64,000 bases of DNA from Capra hircus (Eukaryota; Chordata; Mammalia; Artiodactyla; Bovidae), in the NCBI RefSeq assembly GCF_001704415.2, contig NC_030820.1, positions 45,242,036-45,306,035 on the forward strand, in the 5' to 3' direction. The position numbers were made by a program, and so were the translations under genes. Below are positions 36,351 to 47,184 of this stretch, piece after piece. The notes under the pieces were generated by a model, which worked only from the letters and a program-made list of their open reading frames with translations, searched no databases and was not told the DNA's origin. Each line of letters starts with the position of its first letter. The first letter of the stretch is position 1.

Positions 36351-39300
36351 GTGTGGGCTGAATACTATTAACACTTCACTGGGATTCACTGCTGTACAAA
36401 GCAAGTAAATAAATATTTAATAAGAAACCCTTTTACATTTAAAAATAATAGATTCACTGAACTCTAAAGATCAGCTTGAATTAGTTAAGCAAAAGCCATA
36501 ATCATTAGTCAGAAGAGAAATTAATTACGAATGCCCCTTTAGTTGTATAATAAACTCAGTGTTTGGAGATTAACTTCTTCTTAACCTGGACTCTGCTAAT
36601 CTCACATGAGTCTCAGAGCTCACCTAACATCATGTTGTTTCTGTGATCCCTTCTTAACTCAGAGGGTCCCCTGTACAGTGAGAACTCTGAAAATCAAGGC
36701 GACTCCACAGCAACCTAAGCTGTGAGCTTCAGCAGATGATGTTGGAATCATTATAACCATGCCTGTGTGAATTGCTTATTACATCTGATTAAATAAAATT
36801 AACATGTTCCTCCATCCTATTTTGCCACAAGCACAGGTACAAGGTAAAGCTAAACTGATAAGGAACATAACTGCGCTTTGTTTTGGTTGTGTGTATTCTT
36901 TGCAGCCCAGGGAATTCTGAAGGCAAGCACAGAACTCAAGACCTGAGTTGGACTGGATCTCCTACATTTAAGGACTATAACTTTTAAGTGCTAATTTTCC
37001 ATTAATGATGACATTAGTGACCTGCATAGGTGTCTTTTGCTGGGGAAATCATGCTTCATTAGACGTGGCTCTCTGATCTCTGGCAGTCGAAGAGTTACAT
37101 CCTCTAAGGGGATCTGAACAGTGAGCCTTCTCTTACTTGGTCATTAATAGTACAAAGAAAATATCTACTGCTGACTGAAAAGAAGCAATTGTTACCCATT
37201 TGTAAGCAATAAAGTTATGGATCCCCAATGCCAACAAACTATGACAGGACAGGAAGAAAACAGCTTGCCCTTCCTCTTCGAAGTGCTACAGTCCTGATAA
37301 TAAGGACTGCCATTTCACTTGCAACCTTCATTTTGTCTCTGCGCTGTCCCTGTTCGTTCTGCATAGAGGCAGTTATTTCAGAATTAGGGGAGGAGTGTAG
37401 AGTGAGGTTAGCGGGGTGGCAGGGAGAGGGAGGCGGGGGCGGGGAGCAAGCTAGAGAAACAAAAGCAAAAAGCTGGGTTAGTCTTTTTACTAATTACTTC
37501 CTGTTCCTTTGTTCCTTCTTCAAATGCTAGTTAACTTTCTACTCTTTTCAGAAGTGCCCTCTTCATACACTTCAGATTTCCCAGTTCTTCTTGCAGAGAG
37601 GCATTATTTAATTTATGTGTGCTATCAGCTCTCTTATTACGCGTTAGTTCTACAAAGGGCTTCTGGCCTTTGGAAGAAGAGGATATGTTATACCCGAGTG
37701 TTAGTCACTGCTATGATGGCTTTTATCAAGTAGTCAGAAGGTGCTGCCACTAATATTTTTGGCAAATTGTTTGAAGGTATATTTCCCAATCGCTCCCTCA
37801 GGGAGGTCAAAGAGCCAACGTCTGTTTTGATGCATTGTACGCTCAATATTCTATAAAGTAAAAGGAGACAGGAAGCTTATTATTTAGCCGAAAAAAAAAG
37901 GGGGGGAGTATGAAACTAATTAAGATTCAAATTCATACATTCAGGCCTATCCTAATTTTTACAGTTTTGAATAAAATATTAGAATTTTTGTCACACACTG
38001 ACAAGTAAGAAATCTATCAATACAGGAGGCATCAGTGAGAAGGCTGCAGTATTGCTTTCAGTTCTCCAGAATTATGAGTAAACTTGTGGTTCAAACACCA
38101 ACAGCATTGACTTGGCTTCACAAGGTGCTGGCGATGTGACTCTGAAATCAATCTCCTATAAACCGAATGTTCTCTAGAGTCCATGGGAAATTTCTGAATG
38201 GATTTAACTTTCCAGGGAAAGTATCTGGGTTCTCTGTACAACGACTTACTGGAGAACACTACTCAAAGTAAAATGAGCCAATGTCTCAACTCACCTGACA
38301 TTCACTCACAGCCCACCCACCCCCTGCCCCCACCCCGGCCTCAAAGCAGGCTTGCTCTGTGCTCCTTTTGCCCTTTCCCTGTCCATTCCTCCAATAAAGT
38401 GACCCTCACTTTATAGTGAAGATGCTGAAGCTGGCAGGACAGAGCCAGCAGCAAAAGCAGCATCTCTGAACATACCCTGGTATCCTCAAATACATTGGAA
38501 CTTGAATATACTCATCTGAATAATCCTACCATCTCATTCTCTCAGGCCTTTCCCCATTTTTACACACACCATTTGCTTCTAAAAATATAACCAAAGAGAA
38601 ATCAGAAATCAATGTTATACTGTCTTAAGTGTGAAAACAGAAGGGTAATATTGTGTCTTGTTTCTAAACCAAGCATAGGGGAGTAACTTGGCAAAAGGAA
38701 TAAAATTTAGTGGGTGGGCTGGAGAAATAAAAAATAAAATAAAATAAAATGAGCTGCATATGGCAGTGGCGGTAGCTGGTGCCAATAACTGACTCATCCC
38801 AGTCTGCACTCATTATGTGCTCAAGCACTCCCCCGTGCAGGCAGCTTAATGAACACGGAAGCCCCCAACTGCGTGAGCCTCGGAGCAGCAATAAAGAGGC
38901 CATGCGCAGGACAGTCGGTGGACCGAGGCTCCGATTTGCACACACTCTAAGAAATTATTTGATGAGGAACGTTAATCTCCCTACATAGTTTGTAATTAGA
39001 GCTGCACTATAGTTCCACCTTACTCAGTGTTTTGGAAAAGCTTTCAATTTAGGTTATGAGTTTTATTGTGGGCATATTATTAACTTTGAACTACTGCTAC
39101 ACTGAGCTTAATGTAAATAACTTCCAAGGGACTAGGCTTCTGTCTACCAAGCAGGGCATTTTGCTCTTTCTAATCTAGTAGAAGTTTTTGAAGCAATGCA
39201 GATTTGCTGCAAAGTCTCACTCCTTTTCTCTGTAATTAAAAATAGGGGAATGTACAACTTATTTTGTGGACTACAGTCATGAACTCTAGTGGGTCCCCAA

Positions 39301-40880
39301 AGTCACCAACCCTTGTGCTAGAACCCTAGGTCAGTCCACTCATTCTCCCAAAGTCTGGAGGCCTCCCCACTCACCCAGAAGAGCTGACCATGCTTCTGTA
39401 GGCAGCCTACCCTGCCATGTGTGGTCAGGCTCATGTCCCCTCTCGCCTGTTAGAGGCTATCACCCAAAAGTTCTCCTAAAGCATCAAGTTTTTTATATTT
39501 TAAATTTATTTTTCTAGTTTATTCCCTTCTTTGTTTCCTTTATGCTGGCTAACTATTACTCCATTTATTACTCTTTTTTTTTTGTCGTAAAACTTCTGCA
39601 CAGTGTTGTGTTTCTCCTTCTAAATCCCATTTCTCTCCCCCCTTGCTCTTTCAAATCCACTTCACTCTGTAATCTTCTGTCCCCTCCCCTGAATTCCATT
39701 GAGTTTACTGTTGTTCAGTTTCCTTATGGTCTCTATACTGCTAAGTTGAATGATAACCGCTCTATCTTCAACTTAGAAAAATAACTGGCCATTTTATCTT
39801 CCTTAAATCATTTTATTTACTTGGTTCCCAGGTCACAAAAATTTCTTAGCTTTCCTTGGTGGTCGATTAATACTGAGCCAAGGTATCTAAATTGGAAACA
39901 TATTTGCTAAAATCCTTCCTCACGGTATGACCGCTTGGACACATGAGATATTGGGGGGCAGGTCTGGGAGAAGGCAGTAAAGCAGCGCTCAGACCAGTTT
40001 TACGTTGAGAAGGCTGGTGCAGGGACACAAGGCACCATGGTCACTCTCTGCTCAACTGCGGGAAGGGAGGGAACCTATCGCTCCTGTCTCCTATCAGGTC
40101 TTCTTCAGGACCCAGGAGCAGCGCACCCCAGACACAGGAGCAACCGCCACACAGAACTTGTTTAACCAGCTCCCAGGAGTGATAAAATCAAATCCCCACG
40201 ATAAATTCCATATTCTGTACCACTGGTAGGTCTAAATGTAGATCCAACCAAGATCCAGACCTAGAGATGGAGGTGGAGAACTAGACCTAGAGATGGAGGT
40301 GGAAATTGATTCAAATAAAATGAGTAACCCACCTGTCATACCTACGGGGATAATTAGGAAAAATTAGTTATTAATAATATTTTAGCACTTTTAGAAATTT
40401 GCTGTTTTTAATTATTCAAAAAAAGGCCCACAGGGCCTCCAGAAAATTCATGGTATCGACCAAACTTTCTGGGATATGAGGGTGGTGGGAATGCAATTCT
40501 CCTTTAAAAAATCCACAAATGGATCCTGGCATTCCATGTGGGTTACATAGTTTTAAATAGATTGATGTTTTAATTGTAGAAATGGTTATTTTTTTAATAC
40601 GTGTAGACTAACATTCTTTAAAATTCCATAGCAGGATCATAAATTTGATTTTAGCTATCTTAAGAATATTCACTTTATTAATATCTCATTATTACTTAAT
40701 AACCCTAGTTAGCATTTGCTTAATATATTATCCATGTTTTACTTTCTTAGGATCCCCAAGAACAAAGCCATATTTAAATAGTTTCCATTGTATTTGGAAC
40801 AGTATAGAAATATTGTTTAACCTTGAAAACTTCAAATTTAAGAAAAACGTTCATCATTTTGAAAGCAGTTTAAGACTATC
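36351..40880. other. Longest unrecognised stretch (4.5 kb)
   Basis: No transposable element recognised. It contains an (AAAAT)n run at 38726-38750, a GC-rich patch with 'gaggcgggggcgggg' at about 37428-37443, a CpG-enriched patch at 38766-38975, and a 26-bp imperfect tandem duplication at 40259-40305. Open frames are 100 codons or fewer with no domains. The lack of mobile elements next to TE-dense flanks could reflect constraint, but I have no conservation data. Confidence 0.5.
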
Positions 40881-40891
40881 TGATGGCAATG

Positions 40892-41962
40892 TGGATCACC
40901 ACAAACTGTGGAAAATTCTTAAAGAGATGGGAATACCAGACCTCCTGACCTGCCTCCTGAGAAATCTGTATGCAGGTCAGGAAGCCACAGTTAGAACTGG
41001 ACATGGAACAACAGACTGCCTCCAAATAGGGAAAGGAGTATGTCAAGGCTGTATATTGTCACTCTGCTTATTTAACTTATATGCAGAGTACATCATGAGA
41101 AACGCTGGGCTTGATGAAGCACAAGCTGGAATCAAGACTGCCGAGAGAAATATCAATAACTTCATATATGTAGATGACACCACCCTTATGGCAGAAAGTG
41201 AAGAAGAACCAAAGAGCCTCTTGATGAAAGTGAAAGAGGAGAGTGAAAATCTTGACTTAAAACTCAACATTCAGAAAACTAAGATCATGCATCCGGCCCC
41301 AAAGACTTCATGGCAGATAGAGTGAAAATAGTGTCAGACTTTATTTGAAGCGGGGGGCGGGGGGGGGGGGCGGCTCCAAAATCACTGCAGATGGTGACTG
41401 CAGCCATGAAATTAAAAGATGCTTATTCCTTGGAAGAAAAGCTATGACCAACCTAGACAGCATATTCAAAAGCAGAGACATTACTTTGCCAACAAAGGTC
41501 CATCTGGTCAAAGCTATGGTTTTTCCAGTAGTCATGTATGGATGTGAGAGTTGGACTATAAAGAAATCTGAGCACCAAAGAATTGATGCTTTTGAACTGT
41601 GGTGTTGGAGAAGACTCTTGAGAGTCCCTTGGACTGCAAGGAGACCAACCCAGTCAATCCTAAAGGAAATCAGTCCTGAATATTCACTGGAAGGACTGAG
41701 GCTAAAGCTGAAATTCCAATACTTTGGCCACCTGATGTGAAGAATTGACTCATTTGAAAAGACCCTGACCCTGGAAAGATTGAAGGTGGGAACTGAAGGG
41801 GACATCAGAGGATGAGATGGTTGGATGGCATCACCAATTCAATGGACATGAGTTTGAGTAAACTTTGAGAGATGGTGATGGACAGGAATGCCGGGCAGCT
41901 GCAGTCCATGGGGTCGCAAAGAGTTGGACATGACTGAGCAACTGAACTGAACTGAACTGAAC
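40892..41962 (+). mobile_element. BovB LINE, 5'-truncated (plus)
   Basis: Starts within RT motif A ('gtggatcaccacaaactgtg') and runs to four ctgaa repeats. The target duplication is tgatggcaatg (40881-40891) and tgatgacaatg (41963-41973), one mismatch. Motif C reads YVDD. The frame is open across 40645-41325 only because upstream unrelated DNA happens to be in register. A G-rich insertion at 41351-41374 breaks the coding region, and the C-terminal part continues in another frame to 41740. Confidence 0.96.
41351..41374 (+). repeat. G-rich expansion inside BovB
   Basis: A run of mostly G with three C interruptions stands where other BovB copies have a short 'ttttgggggg' or similar before 'ctccaaaatcactgcagatg'. 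Long enough to form a G-quadruplex in principle. Confidence 0.85.
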
Positions 41963-42430
41963 TGATGACAATGTACACTGAAGGAACACCTGAAAAGGTG
42001 CCTGTGGCACACAGCATTCATGAGTGAAAAAGCTGAATTCATGAGATAACAATCTTCTACACGCTACTATACTTCTTAAAAAGAAGCAAATTTTGTAATT
42101 ATTAAAATAGAGATAATGATATATTTAATTCATCTATAAATACTAACTAGATGTTTCCATTTTTATCCTCTTTAATTTGAACATCGGATCTTGCTTCTAT
42201 CACCAGTCACATCCACAACTGGGTATTGTTTTTGCTTTGGCTCCATCCCTTCATTCTTTCTGGAGTTATTTCTCCACTGATCTCCAATAGCATATTGGGC
42301 ACCTAATGACCTGGGGAGTTCTTCTTTTGGTATCCTATCATTTTGCCTTTTCATACTGTTCATGGGGTTCTCAAGGCAAGAATACTGAAGTGGCTTGCCA
42401 TTCCCTTCTCCAGTGGACAACATTCTGTCA

Positions 42431-43628
42431 GTGGAGAAATAATGCCAGAAAGAATGAAGGGATGGAGCCAAAGCAAAAACAATACCCAGTTGTGGATGTG
42501 ACTGGTGATAGAAGCAAGATCCGATGCTGTAAAGAGCAATATTGCATAGGAACCTGGAATGTCGGTTCCATGAATCAAGACAAATTGGAAGTGGTCAAAC
42601 AAGAGATGGCAAGGGTGAATGTTGACATTTTAGGAATCAGCGAACTAAAATGGACTGGAATGGGTGAATTTAACTCAGATGACCATTACATCTACTACTG
42701 TGGGCAGCAATCCCTCAGAAGAAATGGAGTAGCCATCATGGTCAACAAAAGAGTTTGAAATGCAGTACTTGGATGCAATCTCAAAAATGACAGAATGATC
42801 TCTGTTCGTCTCCAAGGCAAACCATTCAATGTGACAGTTATCCAAGTCTATGCCCCAATCAGGAATGCTGAAGAAACTGAAGTTAAAGGGTTTTATGAAG
42901 ACCTACAAGACCTTTTAGAACTAACACCCAAAAAAGATGTCCTTTTCATTATAGGGGACTGGAATGCAAAAGTAGGAAGTCAAGAAACACCTGGAATAAC
43001 TGGCAAATTTGGCCTTGGAATGTGGAATGAAGCAGGGCAAAGACTAATAGATTTTTGCCAAGAAAATGCACTGGTCATAGCAAACACCATCTTCCAATAA
43101 CACAAGAGAAGACTCTACATATGGATATCACCAGATGGTCAACACCGAAATCAGATTGATTATATTCTTTGCAGCCAAAGATGGAGCTCTATACAGTCAA
43201 CAAAAACAAGACCGGGAGGTGACTGTGGCTCAGATCATGAAATCCTTATTACCAAATTTAGACTGAAATTGAAGAAAGTAGGGAAAACCGCTAGACCATT
43301 CAGGTATGACTTTAATCAAATCCCTTATGATTATACAGTGGAAGTGAGAAATAGATTTAAGGGACTAGATCTGATAGATAGAGTGCCTGATGAACTATGG
43401 AATGAGGTTTGTGACATTGTACAGGAGACAGGGATCAAGACCATCCTCATGGAAAAGAAATACAAAAAAGCAAAATGGCTGTCTGGGGAGGTCTTACAAA
43501 TAGCTGTGAAAAGAAGAGAGGCGAAAAGCAAAGGAGAAAAGGAAAGATATAAGCATCTGAATGAAGAGTTCCAAAGAATAGCAAGAGAGATAAGAAAGCC
43601 TTCCTCAGTGATCAATGCAAAGAAATAG
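42431..43628 (+). pseudogene. BovB APE-type endonuclease, interrupted
   Basis: The apurinic/apyrimidinic-type endonuclease of the RTE clade nicks target DNA to start integration. Active-site landmarks appear in order: 'GTWNVGS' (about 42548), 'ISELKW' with the metal-binding Glu (about 42637), 'GDWNAK' (about 42955) and 'SDH' (about 43230). Two stop codons cut the frame, one after 42755 ('gagtttgaaatg', probably an Arg CGA turned to TGA) and one at about 43098 ('caataacac', probably Gln to stop). A one-base loss near 43590 ('gcaagagagataag') shifts the frame before the RT. The region 43269-43628 is the linker between the two domains. Confidence 0.92.
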
Positions 43629-43642
43629 AGGAAAACAACAGA

Positions 43643-45277
43643 ATGGGAAAGACTAGAGATCTCTTCAAGAAAATTAGAGATACCAAGGGAACATTTCATG
43701 CAAAGATAGGCTCAATAAAGGACAGAAATGGTCTGGACCTAACAGAAGCAGAAGATATTAAGAAGAGGTGGCAAGAATACACAGAAGACCTGTACAAAAA
43801 AGATCTTCACAACCCAGATAATCATGATGATGTGATCACTAATCTAGAGCCAGACATCTTGGAATGTAAAGTTAAGTGGGCCTTAGAAAGCATCCCTACG
43901 AACAAAGCTAGTGGAGGTGATGGAATTCCAGTGGAGCTGTTTCAAATCCTGAAAGATGAGGCTGTGAAAGTGCTGCACTCAATATGCCAGCAAATTTGGA
44001 AAACTCAGCAGGGGCCACAGGACTGGAAAAGGTCAATTTTCATTCCAATCCCAAAGAAAGGCAATGCCAAAGAATGCTCAAACTACTGCACAATTGCACT
44101 CATCTCACATGCTAGTAAAGTAATGCTCAAAATTCTCCAAGCCAGACTTCAGCAATACGTGAACCGTGAACTCCCTGATGTTCAAGCTGGTTTTAGAAAA
44201 GGCAGAGGAACCAGAGATCAAATTGCCAACATCCGCTGGATCATGGAAAAAGCAAAAAAGTTCCAGAAAAACATCTATTTCTGCTTTATTGACTATGCCA
44301 AAGCCTTTGACTGTGTGGATCACAATAAACTGTGGAAAATTCTGAAAGAGATGGGCATACCAGAGCACCTGACCTGCCTCTTGAGAAATCTGTATGCAGG
44401 TCAGGAAGCAACAGTTAGAACTGGACATGGAACAACAGACTGGTTCCAAATAGGAAAAGGAGTACGTCAAGGCTGTATATTGTCACCCTGCTTATTTAAC
44501 TTCTATGCAGAGTACATCATGAGAAACGCTGGACTGGAAGAAACACAAGCTGGAATCAAGACTGCCGGGAGAAATATCAATAACCTCAGACATGCAGATG
44601 ACACCACCCTTATGGCAGAAAGTGAAGAGGAGCTAAAAAGCCTCTTGATGAAAGTGAAAGAGGAGAGTGAAAAAGTTGGCTTAAAGCTCAACATTCAGAA
44701 AACGAAGATCATGGCATCTGGTCCCATCACTTCATGGGAAATAGATGGGGAAACAGTAGAAACAGTGTCAGACTTTATTTTGGGGGGCTCCAAAATCACT
44801 GCAGATGGTGATTGCAGCCATGAAATTAAAAGACGCTTACTCCTTGGAGGAAGAGTTATGACCAACCTAGATAGTATATTCAAAAGCAGAGACATTACTT
44901 TGCCAACAAAGGTCCATCTAGTCAAGGCTATGGTGTTTCCAGTGGTCATGTATGGATGTGAGAGTTGGACTGTGAAGAAGGCTGAGCGCCAAAGAATTGA
45001 TGCTTTTGAACTGTGGTGTTGGAGAAGACTCTTGAGAGTCCCTTGGACTGCAAGGAGATCCAACCAGTCCATTCTGAAGGAGATCAACCCTGGGATTTCT
45101 TTGGAAGGAATGATGCTAAAGCTGAAACTCCAGTACTTTGGCCACCTCATGAGAAGAGTTGACTCTTTGGAAAAGACTCTGATGCTTGGAGGGATTGGCG
45201 GGCAGGAGGAGAAGGGGACGACCCAGGGTGAGATGGCTGGATGGCATCACGCACTCGATGGACGTGAGTCTGAGTGA
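43643..45277 (+). pseudogene. BovB reverse transcriptase ORF, 544 codons
   Basis: The longest open frame in the window. Residues 1-70 are linker. 'NKASGGDGIPVELF' is at about 87-100, the 'IPIPKKGNAKECSNY' finger at 134-148, motif A FIDYAKAFD at 215-223, motif B GVRQGCILSP at 273-282, and motif C at 317-320 reads HADD instead of YADD. The C-terminal zinc-knuckle-like 'CESW...' and 'ELWCW' region follows. The reading frame shifts near 45195 ('gggattggcgggcagg'), so the last part of the protein is altered. With the upstream stops, frameshift and the motif C change this copy is almost certainly inactive, though it is a good record of the parent element. Confidence 0.93.
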
Positions 45278-45392
45278 ACTCCGGGAGTTGGTGATGGACA
45301 GGGAGGCCTGGCGTGCTGCGATTCATGGGGTCGCAAAGAGTTGGACACGACTAAGCGACTGAACTGAACTGAACTGAACTGAATTTGAACAT

Positions 45393-45686
45393 TGATTTTC
45401 TTTTTCTGTTAATTTATTTTTTGTAGTAAAGTTTGTTACACTTTAACAAAAAATTATGAAGTAATTCATTTTACTTCATTTTCTTACAACCAATCTTCAG
45501 TTTTACATCTATAAAAATTTATGACTGTAGAATGTATGGCTAGCTGTCTAAGGAAAGGAGAACAAGATCGAGCATCTGCCTTTATGGTCATTCCTTCTCC
45601 TACTTGTAAAAGTTGTATTTATTGGAAAGATGTTCAGAAAGAGGATGGGTATTGTATTGTGTTTGTGTGTGTGTGGTGGTGGGGGG
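45393..45686. other. Single-copy DNA
   Basis: Short AT-rich spacer between BovB and Bov-tA with no gene. Confidence 0.4.
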
Positions 45687-45925
45687 CGCTTCCCAGGTGG
45701 CTCAATGGGTAAAGAATCCACCTACAATGTAGGAGACTCAGGAGACGTGGGTTCAATACCAGGGCCAGAAACACCCCCTGGAGGAGGGCATGAATGGCAA
45801 CCCACTCCAGTATTCTTGCCTAGAGAATCCCATGGACAGAGGAGTCTGTCAGGCAACAGTCCACAGGGTCACAAAGAGCTAAACATGACTGAAGTGACCG
45901 AGTACACACACAGACACATACATAC
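45687..45925 (+). mobile_element. Bov-tA SINE (plus), diverged
   Basis: tRNA-like head ('gcttcccaggtggctcaatg', B box 'ggttcaatacc'), BovA body with small insertions, then a 'cacacacagacacatacata' tail. A '(tg)n ggtggtgggg' run precedes it. Confidence 0.9.
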
Positions 45926-47184
45926 ATATTTCATAGTACTGAAGTGTCTTTGCCTATCAGTACTAATACTCAGGTATTATGCCATGTACTAGGATAAGAA
46001 ATAGTGGTTGATGTCACAACATCCCCCAGACTTGAATTCTTTCAAAACGTTACATGTTAGATTGCTATCTATAAAAAGAATCTTTTTGAACTGAGTGAAA
46101 TTGCCCCATGGTTAACATGAGTTTTCTTTATTACAAAGCATTTCCTTCAGTACAGTGGAAGATTACAATTATTTCACAGAGAAACCTGCATGCAGATATG
46201 ATTACAATAAGCCACAATACTTCAATATTCCAACAATTGAGTCTTGTAGTCAGAGAAACTATGTGTGATAAAGTAAAGTTACCCTTTTCTGAAATAAAAC
46301 CAGTGGTTGCCAGGAGATGCTGTGCTTGCTCACAAAAAAAGTCTAATCATATCTTCAGTCTCATTAGTCATAAATGTTATTATTTCAAATAACCTCAAAC
46401 CTGTGTTCAAATATTTTCTAGGTTTCTAATTTCCTCTCCTTTGGCTGGCGCTTCAAGTGTATCTACAGGACTTTTATTGGGTACTTAAAATGAGTAGTAG
46501 ACTCTTGGAGAGCCAACTGTTACTCCATTTCAACGGGAGAGGAAAAAACAATAACCATTTCAATTTTTAGTGAGGACCAAAGAGTGTTTCTTTTTAAATG
46601 GGAACAATTCCAACTCCCTGTGCAAAGAAAGTAATGCTGACTGGTTTTCCAGGAAAATTCTCCAGCCTAACCTCTGGTGGAAGTCAATGAGTGGTTGGGC
46701 TTTCCACTGCTTTTCTACTCACCGACACTGATGCTCGCTAATCCTCACAGATTAACAGAAACAAGTATTTAAACAGAAAATAACTAACATGGTCCTTACT
46801 CATTTATACTTCTATTTGTTTCCTTAAAATCTTCTTTAAATTTCTTATAAATCTGACTAGTTTATATGAATTTTTACAACATCATGGAAACTGTAAGGAC
46901 AGCTTCAAATTTTATAGAAAATTAATGACAGAAATAATAAAAATGGTGAATCTTCAGATTTCAAAATGAAAAAAAAACAACCATCTAACCAACTCACTTA
47001 CAAATCAAGAAAAAATATCAGGAAAATTTTAGCAGAATTCCAGTAGTAACTAGAAAACAAAGGAAACATTGCTTCAAAATCTCATTATCAGGGGTTCTAT
47101 TTCCAGAATATCAGTACAAGGAAATCTATGAGTCCAATCCCCTAGAAAAGCAACCATAACTAGTATCTATTCATAGTTAGGATT
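45926..47184. other. Single-copy AT-rich DNA
   Basis: No named repeat. The frame at 46108-46392 (94 codons, plus) has no recognised domain. The right end grades into the old L1. Confidence 0.4.

Larger units (their letters stand above)
42185..45381 (+). mobile_element. Near full-length BovB with 5' inversion
   Basis: A perfect 11-bp target duplication aatttgaacat lies at 42174-42184 and 45382-45392. From about 42430 to 45381 the element is in sense orientation and includes both the endonuclease and RT regions and the ctgaa 3' end. From 42185 to about 42430 it is in antisense orientation: its complement is BovB 5' sequence continuing through 'ggagatcagtggagaaataa' to 'gatagaagcaagatccgatg'. 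The inverted part therefore overlaps the direct part by about 100 bp. This is the structure expected from twin priming during target-primed reverse transcription. Confidence 0.96.

Noticed and set aside
40645..41325. 226-codon frame as a chimeric host-BovB gene
   Set aside because: The first 80 or so codons come from unrelated AT-rich DNA left of the BovB target duplication. They are in register by chance and have no promoter or splice evidence.
43331..45150. Open frames on the minus strand (43331-43699, 44105-44470, 44695-45150)
   Set aside because: They lie antisense to the BovB endonuclease/RT coding region and recur antisense to other BovB copies, so they are codon-composition shadows.
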